Source: Variovorax sp. OK212
Lineage (GTDB): Bacteria > Pseudomonadota > Gammaproteobacteria > Burkholderiales > Burkholderiaceae_C
Direction: 5' to 3'
NCBI RefSeq assembly: GCF_900112425.1
Contig: NZ_FOLP01000001.1
Coordinates: forward strand, 1,216,082 to 1,280,081
DNA: 64,000 bases
Below the pieces are notes generated by a model. The model did not search any database, was not told where the DNA came from, and saw only the letters and a program-made list of their open reading frames with translations. A program made the translations under genes and the position numbers. Every line of letters starts with the position of its first letter. Within the stretch, counting starts at the first letter, position 1. This document shows positions 1 to 9,311 of the stretch, piece after piece.

Positions 1-1395
1 CAGGGGCCGCAGGTCCTGGTGAGCGACATCCGCATGCCCGGCGGCTCCGGGCTCGACCTGCTCGACAAGATCAAGGCCAAGCACCCCGGCCTGCCCGTCA
101 TCATCATGACGGCGTTCTCCGACCTCGACAGCGCCGTCTCGGCCTTCCAGGGCGGCGCCTTCGAATACCTGCCCAAGCCCTTCGACCTGCCGCGCGCGGT
201 CGAACTCATCCGCCGCGCCGTCGACGAGAGCCAGCGCGAGGAAGTCGCCGAAGAGCGCATGGTCGCCGCGCCCGAGATGCTCGGCCAGGCCCCCGCCATG
301 CAGGACGTGTTCCGCGCCATCGGCCGACTCTCGCAGAGCAACGTCACGGTGCTCATCACCGGCGAATCGGGCTCGGGCAAGGAACTGGTCGCACGCGCGC
401 TGCACAAGCACTCGCCGCGCGCCAACGGCCCGTTCGTGGCCATCAACACCGCCGCCATTCCGAAGGACCTGCTCGAGAGCGAACTCTTCGGCCATGAGCG
501 CGGCGCCTTCACCGGCGCGCAGACCATGCGCCGCGGCCGCTTCGAGCAGGCCGAGGGCGGCACGCTGTTCCTCGACGAAATCGGCGACATGCCCTTCGAC
601 CTGCAGACGCGCCTGCTGCGCGTGCTGAGCGACGGCCATTTCTACCGCGTGGGCGGGCACAACTCGGTCAAGGCCAATGTGCGCGTGATCGCGGCGACCC
701 ACCAGGACCTAGAGCAGCGCGTCAAGCTCGGCGGCTTCCGCGAAGACTTGTTCCACCGCCTCAACGTGATCCGCCTGCGCCTGCCGGCATTGCGCGAACG
801 CGGCGAAGACGTGCCCGCGCTCACGCGCCACTTCCTGCAGGTGAGCGCGCGTCAGCTCGGCGTGGAGCCCAAGCGCATTTCCGATGCGGCGCTGGCCAAG
901 CTCGCGGCCTTCAGCTTCCCCGGCAACGTGCGCCAGCTCGAGAACATCTGCCACTGGCTGACGGTGATGGCGCCGGCGCAACTGATCGAAGCCAAGGACC
1001 TGCCGCCCGAAGTGATGGCCGGCGGTGCCGAGGTTCATGCGCCCATCCATGCGCCCGAGGCTCTGGCTGCCGCGCCGGTTCCGGCACCGCATCAACCGAT
1101 GGCCTCGCCGCCGGTGGCGGGCGGCGAAGCGGCGCCTGCCGCGCATGCCGTCGCCGAAACCGCCGAAGCCCACGCGGGCGTCAGCAGCTGGGAGAGCGGC
1201 CTCGAGGTCGAGGCCCAGGCGCTGCTGGCGGCCGGCCGCACCGACGTCTGGGACGTGCTCTCGCGCCGCTTCGAGTCGAGGCTGATCCTCACGGCGCTGG
1301 CCAACACGCGGGGCCGCCGCATCGAGGCCGCGCAGAAGCTGGGCATCGGGCGCAACACCATCACCCGGAAGATCCAGGAACTCGGCATCGAATGA
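1..1395 (+). CDS. ntrC: NtrC-type nitrogen regulation response regulator (5' end outside window)
   Basis: Sigma-54-dependent activator that, once phosphorylated by its histidine kinase NtrB, switches on nitrogen-assimilation promoters. The gene is cut by the window edge: 464 codons are visible and about 45 N-terminal residues are missing by comparison with the family. Numbered from the first visible codon: phospho-acceptor Asp9 in SDIRMP, AAA+ Walker A GESGSGK at 121-127, the sigma-54 contact loop GAFTGA at 168-173, Walker B LFLDE near 190, an Ala/Pro-rich linker of about 55 residues, and a Fis-type helix-turn-helix at the C-terminus. An intact GAFTGA loop marks it as a true activator. The receiver, AAA+ and Fis order fits NtrC better than other regulators of the class, but ntrB and glnA lie outside the window, so the exact name is an inference. 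Confidence 0.9.
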   Translation, partial: QGPQVLVSDIRMPGGSGLDLLDKIKAKHPGLPVIIMTAFSDLDSAVSAFQGGAFEYLPKPFDLPRAVELIRRAVDESQREEVAEERMVAAPEMLGQAPAMQDVFRAIGRLSQSNVTVLITGESGSGKELVARALHKHSPRANGPFVAINTAAIPKDLLESELFGHERGAFTGAQTMRRGRFEQAEGGTLFLDEIGDMPFDLQTRLLRVLSDGHFYRVGGHNSVKANVRVIAATHQDLEQRVKLGGFREDLFHRLNVIRLRLPALRERGEDVPALTRHFLQVSARQLGVEPKRISDAALAKLAAFSFPGNVRQLENICHWLTVMAPAQLIEAKDLPPEVMAGGAEVHAPIHAPEALAAAPVPAPHQPMASPPVAGGEAAPAAHAVAETAEAHAGVSSWESGLEVEAQALLAAGRTDVWDVLSRRFESRLILTALANTRGRRIEAAQKLGIGRNTITRKIQELGIE

Positions 1396-1418
1396 AAAAG
1401 GCCCTCAGGGCCTTTTTT
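1396..1418 (+). terminator. Rho-independent terminator after ntrC
   Basis: Directly after the ntrC stop codon lies a hairpin with arms AAAAGGCCC and GGGCCTTTT around the loop TCA, running into a tract of T residues. It ends the ntrC transcript; the next gene is on the opposite strand. Confidence 0.85.
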
Positions 1419-1468
1419 CTTTTGGAGCGCTTCCTTCTTCCTGTCGACCTGCCGACCTGTCGTTCTGT

Positions 1469-1996
1469 CTATCTGCTGCGCTGCCCCAGCGTCAGCGAGT
1501 CGATCTGGAAGTTGCCGCTCTTGTCCCAGAGCCACGTGTCCACGTAGGTGTGCGCGCCCAGCTTGCCCGGGCTGGGCAGCGGCGACGTGGCCTTGATCAG
1601 CTCCGCGATCATCGGCGCCACCTCCGGCGCGTGGCTCGGCGTGCGGCTGAAGCCCACGCGGACCACCTTGCCGGTCGCGTCGATGTCGGTCTCGACCACC
1701 ACCACCGCATACACCAGCGGCGGAATCTTGCCCTTGTAGATGCGGCTGGCGTACTTGTTGTAGATGTGGCGCGCGCCGATCTTGCGGTAGGCCCGCACTG
1801 CGGGCGTCTGCGCGGTGATCAGCCGCACGGTGGCCACCTCGCGCCCGCTGCTCGACGCTTCGTCGGCAGGCGATTCCGAAGTGGCCGCCGTACCGCTTTC
1901 CGCCTTGTCCGAAGGCTTCAGCAGCGAGCAGGCGGACAGCGCGAGCGCGGCCGCCACCCAAGCGAGGCGGCCTGCGGTGCGGGTGAGCGCGGCCAT
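1469..1996 (-). CDS. Outer-membrane lipoprotein with TonB_C-like domain
   Basis: Predicted 175-aa lipoprotein. Starting at the ATG that gives MAALTRTAGR, the N-terminus is a short hydrophobic signal ending in the lipobox LSAC, with Cys23 as the lipidation site. A Ser/Ala/Glu-rich spacer follows. The C-terminal ~100 residues (YNKYASRIYKGKIPP, then a VVVVETDID strand, ATGKVVRVGF and an APMI helix) resemble the fold of TonB C-terminal domains. No TM anchor other than the lipid is seen, so it is not a classical TonB. It lies just downstream of xth on the same strand and could be transcribed with it. A longer reading with an upstream start would abolish the signal peptide. Function unknown; the TonB_C resemblance is by eye. 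Confidence 0.7.
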   Translation of the reverse strand: MAALTRTAGRLAWVAAALALSACSLLKPSDKAESGTAATSESPADEASSSGREVATVRLITAQTPAVRAYRKIGARHIYNKYASRIYKGKIPPLVYAVVVVETDIDATGKVVRVGFSRTPSHAPEVAPMIAELIKATSPLPSPGKLGAHTYVDTWLWDKSGNFQIDSLTLGQRSR

Positions 1997-2000
1997 CGGC

Positions 2001-2786
2001 TCAGGCGCCCTGGTCGAGGTCGAGCACCACCGGCGCATGGTCGCTCGGCTTTTCCCACTTGCGCGGCACGCGGTCGATGACGCAGCCCTTCACGCGCGGC
2101 AGCAGCGGCTGGCTCACCAGGATGTGGTCGATGCGCAGGCCGCGGTTCTTCTGGTAGCCCAGCATGCGGTAGTCCCACCACGAGAAGCTCTTCTCGGGCT
2201 GCTCGAACATGCGGAAGCTGTCGGTCAGGCCCAGCTCCAGCAGCGCCTTGAAATGGTTGCGCTCCTCGGTCGTGTGGTGAATGGTTTCCTTCAGGCCCAC
2301 GGGGTCGAAGCTGTCGCGGTCTTCGGGCGTGACGTTGAAGTCGCCCAGCAGCACCAGGTTCGGGTGCGCGGCCATCTCCTGGCGCACCAGCTCGTGCAGC
2401 GCCTCGAGCCACTTCATCTTGTAGGCGAACTTTTCGGAGCCCGGCTCCTGGCCGTTCACGAAGTAGCCGTTGATCACGCGCAGCGGGCCCGTGGGCGTCT
2501 CGACCGTGGCCGCGATCACGCGCGACTGCTCGTCGGCAAAGCCGCCGATGTTCTTCACCACGTCGCGCATCGGCGCCAGGCTCAGGATGGCCACGCCGTT
2601 GTAGGTCTTCTGGCCGAACACCGCGGCCTCGTAGCCGGCCGACTTGAGCACCTCGAGGGGGAACTTGTCGTCCGTCATCTTGAGCTCCTGCAGGCAGAGC
2701 ACGTCGACCGGGTTGGCAATGAGCCAGTCGAGCACGTGCTGCAGGCGCGCGGTGAGGGAGTTGACGTTCCAGGTGGCGATTTTCAT
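2001..2786 (-). CDS. xth: Exodeoxyribonuclease III
   Basis: AP endonuclease and 3'-5' exonuclease of base-excision repair, acting on double-stranded DNA in the cytoplasm. The 261-aa product has the usual length and all signature blocks of the exonuclease III/EEP fold: MKIATWNVNS at the start, LQELK with catalytic Glu34, the GDFN block carrying the catalytic Asp and Asn, a WW-D-R region, and the C-terminal SDHAP motif with the catalytic His. The ATG chosen begins exactly at the conserved MKIATWNVN. The gene is followed after a few bases by the lipoprotein gene on the same strand and is divergent from the GGDEF/EAL gene. Much longer frames on this strand through the neighbouring gene are GC-rich shadows. 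Confidence 0.95.
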   Translation of the reverse strand: MKIATWNVNSLTARLQHVLDWLIANPVDVLCLQELKMTDDKFPLEVLKSAGYEAAVFGQKTYNGVAILSLAPMRDVVKNIGGFADEQSRVIAATVETPTGPLRVINGYFVNGQEPGSEKFAYKMKWLEALHELVRQEMAAHPNLVLLGDFNVTPEDRDSFDPVGLKETIHHTTEERNHFKALLELGLTDSFRMFEQPEKSFSWWDYRMLGYQKNRGLRIDHILVSQPLLPRVKGCVIDRVPRKWEKPSDHAPVVLDLDQGA

Positions 2787-3011
2787 GGGGCTGTCGGCGT
2801 GCCGATCGTTTGGACGGCACTGGTTTCGTTGAGTCGGCGGACAGCTTAGCAAAGGGCCGCGGCCAGCATCCGAAAACCACGGCCCCGTTGCTACGCTTGG
2901 TAACCTCGCCTCGGCTTTTTCGGGTCCGACGGCGCGCATTCCGAACGATCTGTCGCGATCCGCGCAAAAGAGGCCTAAAGATTGCATGCATGAGCCCGAT
3001 CCTGGAGGGAT

Positions 3012-6000
3012 ATGGTGCAATTCGTTACCCGCCGCCTGAGCCGGCTCAGCGTTGGCCGCAAGCTGCTGGTCATCTATCTGCTGGACCTGAGTGCCGTCAT
3101 CTTCATCAGCGGCATCCTGATCAGCGAGAAATTCATCGCGATCGACTTCGGCCGCAAGGAGATGGCCGGCGCGGCCTACATCGACCGCATGCGCGAGACC
3201 CTGCTGGCCACCGCCGGCTGGCAGGGCGCCCATGCCGCGCCGCCGCAGGCGCTGGAGCGGCTCGAGCAGCAGTACGGCGACGGCATGCAAAGCGCCGAGC
3301 TCAGCCGCCAGTTCAAGGACGCGCTGGCGTCGGTGCAGGAGGCCGGCCCCGCCGGGCGAGAGGCGGCTGCGCGCGCGGCGCTCGAGCAGGGGCGCGCGCT
3401 GGTCACGCGCATCGGCAACCAGTCGAACCTGATCCTCGACCCCGACCTCGACAGCTACTACACGATGTCGCTGGTGCTGCTGCGCTTTCCCGAGTTGCTC
3501 GAGCTGGGCTCCGACATGGCCGCGCGGCTGCACGCCCCCGGTGCGAAGGCGCTCGCGGCCACCGAGGCGCGCACGCAGTACTTCATCCTGGAAGGGCGCA
3601 TCGACGCCATCGCGGCCAGCATCAGGAGCGACTACGCGGAGGCCTTCGCCGCCGCCAAGGGGCCGCTGCAGGCACGGCTCGAACCGTCGCGCGCGCGCCT
3701 GCTGGCGAGCATCGACGCCTTCCGGCGGGCCTCGCGCAACGTGCTGGAGTCGAGCGACAGCAGCGACAACAGTGGCAACAGCCGCGGCCTGGCCGCGTTC
3801 GACACGGCCCAGCAGGCGCTGTTCGGCGAGCTCGACAACGCCTGGTCCGGCGCCATCGGCGAGCTCGACGCCATGCTCACTTCGCGCGAGAAGGGCTTCT
3901 TCGCGCGCATGTGGCTGCACCTGGGCACGGCGCTCTTCCTGCTGCTGATGATCCTCACGGCGGTGTTCTACGTGGCGCGCCAGATCTCGCTGCCGCTGCG
4001 GCGGCTGTCGGGCGTGGTCGACACGGTGCGCCGCACCAACGACCACAGCCTGCGCGCGCACTGGGACAGCGGCGACGAGATCGGCTCGCTGGTGCTCGGT
4101 TTCAACGACATGCTCGCGCAGCTCGACCGCGAGCGCCAGGCGCAGCAGGAGCTTGCGGCCAGCGCCCGCGCGGCCGAGGCGCAGCGCGACCTGGTCGCGG
4201 CCATTCCGATTCCGCTGATGGTCACGGCCATTCCGAACCACGAGGTGCTCAACGCCAACCCCAGCGCGCAGGCCTGGCTCGGCGGCGTCACGCGCGACCC
4301 GTGGGCGCTGGGCGTGGCGCCCGGCGTGCGCTCGCGCTTCTTCCAGCAGCTGGCCGACCGCGGCGCCGTCGACGAGTTCGAGGTGCGCTGGCTCGGCGGC
4401 GCGGAGCCTTCGTGGGCCGTGCTGTCGGCGCGGCGGCTGGTCTACCACGGGCAGGACGCGCTGCTCACGGCCTTCACGCCCATCAACCACCTGAAGCTGA
4501 TGGAGCAGCGGCTGATGCTCTGGGCCAAGGTGTTCGAGGCCTCGTCCGAAGGCATCCTGATCATCGACGAGCAGCACCGCATCCTCACGGTGAACCGGGC
4601 GCTGTGCCGCCTCACGGGCCACGACCTGGCCGACCTGGTCGGCGAGCCGCCCGAGCAGCTCATGAGCGACGACAGCATGCTGTTCGCCGATCTCTGGCCG
4701 GTGCTCGACCAGCGCGGCACCTGGCAGGGCGAGGTCAGCGTGCGCCGGCGCAACGGCGACTGCTACCCCGCGTGGCTGGTCGCCAGCGTGGTGCGCGACG
4801 GGCCGGAGCGCATCTCGCACTACATCTTCACCTCCATCGACGTGAGCGACCGCAAGCGCAGCGAGGCGCGCATCCGCTTCCTGGCGCACCACGACGTGCT
4901 GACCGAGCTGCCCAACCGCTCGCTGTGCATCGAGCGCCTGGGGCTCGCGCTGCAGCAGGCGCAGCGAAAGGGGCAGCGCGTGGGCGTGCTGTTCATCGAC
5001 CTGGACCGCTTCAAGAACATCAACGACTCGCTCGGCCACCACGTGGGCGACGCGCTGCTGCGCTCGGTGGCCTCCCGCATGAGCCAGGCCGTGCGGCCGG
5101 GCGACACCGTGAGCCGGCTCGGCGGCGACGAGTTCGTGGTGGTGCTCAACAACGTGGCCGACGGCGAGGAGATCCTGGCGCTGGTCGAGCGCCGGCTGAT
5201 CCGGCTGATACGGCAGCCGCACGACATCGACGGCGCCGAGATCCATGTCTCGTGCAGCGTGGGCATCGCGGTCTATCCCGACGACGCGCAGGACATCGAC
5301 GCCCTCATGCGGCATGCCGACGTGGCGATGTACCAGAGCAAGGCCAGCGGGCGCGACACCGCGCGCTTCTTCACGCCCGAGATGAACGAGCGCGCCCAGC
5401 ATCGGCTGCAGCGCGAGTCCAGCCTGCGCCACGCCATCGAGCGCAACGAGCTCAGCCTGCACTACCAGCCGCGCATCGACGCCCACGGCGGCGAGCTGAT
5501 CTGCGTGGAGGCGCTGCTGCGCTGGCAGAGCGCCGAGCTCGGGCAGGTGCCGCCCGCGGAGTTCATCCCCATCGCGGAGGAGTCGGGCCAGATCGTGGCC
5601 ATCGGCGCCTGGGTCATCGAGCAGGCCTGCGCGCAGCACGCCGCCTGGCGCCGCGACGGGCTGGGCGCGATCCGGGTGTCGATCAACATGTCGGCGCTGC
5701 AGCTGCGCGACGGCGACCTGGTCGAGGTGCTGCGCAAGGCGCTCGCCACCCACGGCGTGCCGCCGGGCGACATCGAGATCGAGCTCACCGAATCGACGCT
5801 GATGGACGCGGCCGAGCGCACGCTGGCGCAGCTGCATGCGCTGAAGTCGCTGGGCGTGATGCTGTCGATCGACGACTTCGGCACGGGCTACTCGAGCCTG
5901 AACTACCTCAACCGCTTTCCCATCGACAAGCTCAAGATCGACCGCTCCTTCGTCCACAACATGCTCGGCGACCCGACCGACATGGCGATCGCGCGGGCCA

Positions 6001-6191
6001 TCATCGGCCTGGGCCACACGCTCGGGCTGCGCGTGGTGGCCGAAGGCGTGGAGCTGCCCGAGGAGGCCGACACGCTGCGCGCGGCCCGCTGCGACGAGCT
6101 GCAGGGCTACCTGATCGCCAGGCCGATGCCCGCCGCCCGGCTGGCGGGCTGGATCGAGCAGGAAAGCCGCATGGGTGCGACGGCGGCCTGA
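3012..6191 (+). CDS. Membrane-bound HAMP-PAS-GGDEF-EAL cyclic-di-GMP enzyme
   Basis: A 1059-aa inner-membrane sensor expected to make and/or degrade cyclic di-GMP. Order: TM helix at about 17-40, a periplasmic helical sensor region to about 290, second TM helix near 300-325, HAMP domain, two PAS-like regions (a weak one near 395-480, a clearer one near 505-615), GGDEF domain with GGDEF at 704-708, and an EAL domain with its EAL at 833-835. Catalytic signatures of both halves are present: an RPGD inhibitory site just before GGDEF, and in the EAL domain the ELTES, DDFGTGYSSL and VAEGVE motifs. Both activities are therefore possible. The start follows a GGAGGG ribosome site. It stands alone between divergent xth and downstream gdhA; the signal sensed is unknown. 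Confidence 0.93.
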   Translation: MVQFVTRRLSRLSVGRKLLVIYLLDLSAVIFISGILISEKFIAIDFGRKEMAGAAYIDRMRETLLATAGWQGAHAAPPQALERLEQQYGDGMQSAELSRQFKDALASVQEAGPAGREAAARAALEQGRALVTRIGNQSNLILDPDLDSYYTMSLVLLRFPELLELGSDMAARLHAPGAKALAATEARTQYFILEGRIDAIAASIRSDYAEAFAAAKGPLQARLEPSRARLLASIDAFRRASRNVLESSDSSDNSGNSRGLAAFDTAQQALFGELDNAWSGAIGELDAMLTSREKGFFARMWLHLGTALFLLLMILTAVFYVARQISLPLRRLSGVVDTVRRTNDHSLRAHWDSGDEIGSLVLGFNDMLAQLDRERQAQQELAASARAAEAQRDLVAAIPIPLMVTAIPNHEVLNANPSAQAWLGGVTRDPWALGVAPGVRSRFFQQLADRGAVDEFEVRWLGGAEPSWAVLSARRLVYHGQDALLTAFTPINHLKLMEQRLMLWAKVFEASSEGILIIDEQHRILTVNRALCRLTGHDLADLVGEPPEQLMSDDSMLFADLWPVLDQRGTWQGEVSVRRRNGDCYPAWLVASVVRDGPERISHYIFTSIDVSDRKRSEARIRFLAHHDVLTELPNRSLCIERLGLALQQAQRKGQRVGVLFIDLDRFKNINDSLGHHVGDALLRSVASRMSQAVRPGDTVSRLGGDEFVVVLNNVADGEEILALVERRLIRLIRQPHDIDGAEIHVSCSVGIAVYPDDAQDIDALMRHADVAMYQSKASGRDTARFFTPEMNERAQHRLQRESSLRHAIERNELSLHYQPRIDAHGGELICVEALLRWQSAELGQVPPAEFIPIAEESGQIVAIGAWVIEQACAQHAAWRRDGLGAIRVSINMSALQLRDGDLVEVLRKALATHGVPPGDIEIELTESTLMDAAERTLAQLHALKSLGVMLSIDDFGTGYSSLNYLNRFPIDKLKIDRSFVHNMLGDPTDMAIARAIIGLGHTLGLRVVAEGVELPEEADTLRAARCDELQGYLIARPMPAARLAGWIEQESRMGATAA

Positions 6192-6358
6192 GCCTTTTTC
6201 CGAAAAACGACACGCCGCTGTCTTCTTTGGGCCGCAGTGCAAGGTGTGCGCCCTTTGTCCGCACCGTAATGGGGCTATGTGCCTCAATTTGGTTCTTCAA
6301 TCCGGCAGAATGCAAGATCCGCATAACCTTATGCACCGATTTTGAACAAAGGATTGGA

Positions 6359-7702
6359 ATGAAGCACGCATCCGTCGGGGGTTTCCTGGCCCATGTCGCC
6401 CAACGCAACCCCGGACAGCCCGAGTACCTGCAGGCCGTGACCGAGGTGATGGAAAGCCTGTGGCCCTACATCGAGCAGCACCCGAAGTACGTGGCCCACA
6501 GCCTGCTCGAGCGCCTGGTCGAACCCGAGCGGGTGCTGATGTTCCGTGTGTCCTGGGTGGACGACCACGGCGAGGTGCAGGTCAACCGGGGCTTTCGCAT
6601 CCAGCACAGCCTGGCCATCGGGCCGTACAAGGGCGGGCTGCGCTTCCATCCGTCGGTGAACCTGTCGATCCTCAAGTTCCTGGCGTTCGAGCAGACCCTG
6701 AAGAACTCGCTGACCACGCTGCCCATGGGCGGCGGCAAGGGCGGCGCCGACTTCGACCCCAAGGGCAAGAGCCAGGGCGAGGTGATGCGCTTCTGCCAGG
6801 CCTTCGTGAGCGAACTGTTCCGCCACATCGGCTCCGACACCGACGTGCCCGCGGGCGACGTGGGCGTGGGCGGGCGCGAAATCGGCTTCATGGCCGGCAT
6901 GGTCAAGAAGCTCACCAACCGCGCCGACTGCGTGTTCACCGGCAAGGGCCTGAGCTTCGGCGGCTCGCTGATCCGCCCCGAGGCCACGGGCTACGGCAAC
7001 GTCTACTTCGCGCAGGAAATGCTCAAGCGCAAGGGCATCGGCTTCGAAGGCCTGCGCGTGAGCGTCTCGGGCGCGGGCAACGTGGCGCAGTACACGGTCG
7101 AGAAGGCCATGGCGCTGGGCGCGAAGGTGGTCACGGTGTCCGACTCCAGCGGCACCGTGATCGACGAGGACGGCTTCACGCCCGAGAAGCTCGCCGTGTT
7201 GATGGACGTGAAGAACCACCTCTACGGCCGCGTGAGCGACTACGCCGAACGCACCGGCGCGCGCTTCGTGGCCGGCGCGACGCCGTGGCATGTGAAGGTC
7301 GACGTGGCGCTGCCGAGCGCCACGCAGAACGAGCTCAACGAGGAAGACGCGCGCACGCTGGTGAAGAACGGCGTGGTCTGCGTGGCCGAAGGCGCCAACA
7401 TGCCCTCGACCATGGAAGCCGTGAAGGTGTTCGAAGCCAATGGCGTGCTGTATGCGCCGGGCAAGGCGAGCAACGCGGGCGGCGTTGCCACCTCGGGCCT
7501 GGAGATGAGCCAGAACGCGGCGCGCCTGTCGTGGACGCGCGAGGAAGTCGACGGCCGGCTGCTGCAGATCATGCAGGGCATCCATGCCTCGTGCATGCAC
7601 TACGGCGAAGGCAAGGACAAGCGCGTGAGCTACGTCGACGGCGCGAACATCGCGGGCTTCGTGCGCGTGGCCGACGCGATGCTGGCGCAGGGCGTCGTCT
7701 GA
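6359..7702 (+). CDS. gdhA: NADP-specific glutamate dehydrogenase
   Basis: Reversibly converts 2-oxoglutarate and ammonium to glutamate. The 447-aa length fits the hexameric bacterial NADP enzyme (about 445-450). Visible hallmarks are the substrate-binding block GPYKGGLRFHPSV, PMGGGKGGADFDP with catalytic Lys127, the PAGDVGVGGREIG region, the Rossmann motif SGAGNVAQY in the second half, and CVAEGANMP. The ATG chosen has AAAGGA five bases upstream. Gene context with ntrC nearby is consistent with a nitrogen-assimilation neighbourhood, although I see no convincing NtrC or sigma-54 site in the 167-bp leader. The same frame stays open far upstream into the GGDEF gene, which is a GC-rich artefact. 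Confidence 0.95.
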   Translation: MKHASVGGFLAHVAQRNPGQPEYLQAVTEVMESLWPYIEQHPKYVAHSLLERLVEPERVLMFRVSWVDDHGEVQVNRGFRIQHSLAIGPYKGGLRFHPSVNLSILKFLAFEQTLKNSLTTLPMGGGKGGADFDPKGKSQGEVMRFCQAFVSELFRHIGSDTDVPAGDVGVGGREIGFMAGMVKKLTNRADCVFTGKGLSFGGSLIRPEATGYGNVYFAQEMLKRKGIGFEGLRVSVSGAGNVAQYTVEKAMALGAKVVTVSDSSGTVIDEDGFTPEKLAVLMDVKNHLYGRVSDYAERTGARFVAGATPWHVKVDVALPSATQNELNEEDARTLVKNGVVCVAEGANMPSTMEAVKVFEANGVLYAPGKASNAGGVATSGLEMSQNAARLSWTREEVDGRLLQIMQGIHASCMHYGEGKDKRVSYVDGANIAGFVRVADAMLAQGVV

Positions 7703-7727
7703 CGGCGCCTGTTCGCGCAGCGCCCGC

Positions 7728-7967
7728 TCAGAGTTCGATGAATGCCGAGGTGGCCTTGTTCAAGGCCAGCTGGCCTTTCACGGTGATCGATTCGACCTGG
7801 GCCAGCTGACGGATCGCGCGCGACTCGTGCGCGCGGTCCGACGGGGGAATGAAGGCCGTCACCAGCTGCGCCGCACGCAGCACGCGCAGCCTGTCGATGT
7901 CCGCTGGCGTGTGGACGACGTATGGCAATCTCTGCTCGGCGATGGTCCGAAGAAACTCCATGGACAT
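7728..7967 (-). CDS. Small hypothetical protein
   Basis: A 79-aa soluble protein of unknown function, starting MSMEFLRTIAEQ. The start is well supported: AAGGAG lies seven bases upstream of this ATG. No signal peptide, TM segment or cysteine is present. The sequence reads as a helical N-terminus, then PYVVHTPADIDRLRVLRAA, a hydrophobic AQLVTAFIPP stretch and a C-terminal VKGQLALNKA. The pattern of one well-placed start with an ideal Shine-Dalgarno and normal codon use argues that it is real. It converges with gdhA. I cannot assign a family. Confidence 0.6.
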   Translation of the reverse strand: MSMEFLRTIAEQRLPYVVHTPADIDRLRVLRAAQLVTAFIPPSDRAHESRAIRQLAQVESITVKGQLALNKATSAFIEL

Positions 7968-8132
7968 GGGCCGTCTCCTTGGGTTTGAGGGCGTGAAGGA
8001 CATTGTGCGCACAAACAATTAGCGCTGTCCAAACGCCGCCTAGACCCTGCGCGGCGCATGCCTTTCACACGCTTGTACCGAAGTTTTCATCTGCCGTCCG
8101 GTAGATCGGCGAGGTGCCGGTTTGTTTGCGGA

Positions 8133-9311
8133 TCAGCTGCGTGCCGTGGCCGGCCAGGCGGTGGTGCCGGGCAGCAGGATGTGCCAGTACGCAGGGTCGA
8201 TGCCCTCGAAGGTGGCGCGGTAGCGATCGGCGCGCCGGTCTTCACCGGTCACGTCGCGGATCACGATGGCGTCGATGCGTTGCGGGTGCGCGCGAAACGC
8301 CTGCGCATAAATTTCCGGATCGGCTTCGCCCGAGTCGCCCACCAGCACGAAGCGGCGCTGCGGAAACTCGGCCAGCAGCCGCTCGATCACGCCGAGCTTG
8401 TGCGTGCGCGAATCCTCGTCGCCCGGTACCAGCGTGCGCCATGTGGTGCTCTCGCGCAGGTGCATGCTGCCCGCGGGAAAGCCGGCGCTGCGAATGAAGT
8501 CCGACAGCGGCGGATACAGCTGGATCGGGCTTGCCGACACATAGTGAAAGCGCGTCTCGGGCGCCTTCGCCAGTTCGCGGTACCAGCCCGCCATGCGAGG
8601 CGCCGCCTCGAAGCGGCGCGAGAAGGTGTTGAGCAGCATCTCGCGCCGGTCGCGCACCTGCGTGTGCTTGATGGTGTCGTCGATGTCCGAGATCACCGAC
8701 ACGCCCTGCGCGGGCACGATCAGCGCCTGGCCGCGGAAGCGGTGCAGCAGCTCGCCCGGGCCCGTGACGCCATGGAACTGCACCCATTGCCCGGGCGCCG
8801 TAGAAGAGATGGAGGAGATTGAGGCGATGGACAGCAGCGGTGCATGCGGTGCATCGATGACGATGCGCAGGTTGCAGCGCCCGTCCTTGCCCGAGGGCGG
8901 CATCGTGATGCGCGTGGGGCTGCCGTCGACATCGATGCCGATGACCTTGTCTTCTTCCGACTCCGCATGGAACAGCGCCGTGCGCTGGTTGAAGCGCAGC
9001 CGCGCGGCGGGCGAGAGCTTCTTCAGGTTCAGGCCGAGGTAGCGCGCCAGCGCGGTGTTCAGGCCCCAGCGGTGCTCGCGCTCGAAGATCCATGCGTGAA
9101 CGTCGAGCTCGAGGCGCCCGTCGGCCGTGGGGCGCGCCGTGCCGGTCATGAAGAGCGCTTCTTCGTCGGGCTCCAGCGCCTCGGGGGCGGCCTGCACGGC
9201 GCGCAGCGGCGCCAGGCCGGCGAACAGCGCCACGCCCACGCCCACACCCGCCACCACGGACCGTCGCCGCAGCGGCGGGGCGGGCGGGTGGTGCGGGCGG
9301 TCGGGGTTCAT
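8133..9311 (-). CDS. App1-like phosphatidate phosphatase domain protein (DUF2183)
   Basis: A 392-aa exported protein with an App1-type catalytic domain (DUF2183), a HAD-like fold related to yeast phosphatidate phosphatase App1. The key evidence is the DxDxT signature SDIDDTIKHT in the middle, followed by a YVSASP block and a VGDSGEADPEIY block, the other two HAD motifs. The N-terminus has an RRRS pair before a hydrophobic stretch, compatible with a twin-arginine or Sec signal peptide ending near VQAAPEA. Its ATG overlaps the folA stop by four bases, so it is co-translated with folA and thyA. A lipid phosphatase in a folate operon has no obvious logic; the substrate is an inference from the family. 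Confidence 0.8.
   Translation of the reverse strand: MNPDRPHHPPAPPLRRRSVVAGVGVGVALFAGLAPLRAVQAAPEALEPDEEALFMTGTARPTADGRLELDVHAWIFEREHRWGLNTALARYLGLNLKKLSPAARLRFNQRTALFHAESEEDKVIGIDVDGSPTRITMPPSGKDGRCNLRIVIDAPHAPLLSIASISSISSTAPGQWVQFHGVTGPGELLHRFRGQALIVPAQGVSVISDIDDTIKHTQVRDRREMLLNTFSRRFEAAPRMAGWYRELAKAPETRFHYVSASPIQLYPPLSDFIRSAGFPAGSMHLRESTTWRTLVPGDEDSRTHKLGVIERLLAEFPQRRFVLVGDSGEADPEIYAQAFRAHPQRIDAIVIRDVTGEDRRADRYRATFEGIDPAYWHILLPGTTAWPATARS

Noticed and set aside
2001..6287. Very long open frames on the strand opposite to the GGDEF gene (over 1400 codons) and through it into gdhA
   Set aside because: They lie in shadow of clearly conserved genes, encode low-complexity Arg/Gly/Ala/His peptides and result from the high GC third position.
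6192..6358. NtrC or sigma-54 site before gdhA
   Set aside because: I find no convincing GG-N10-GC promoter or paired NtrC sites in the leader.
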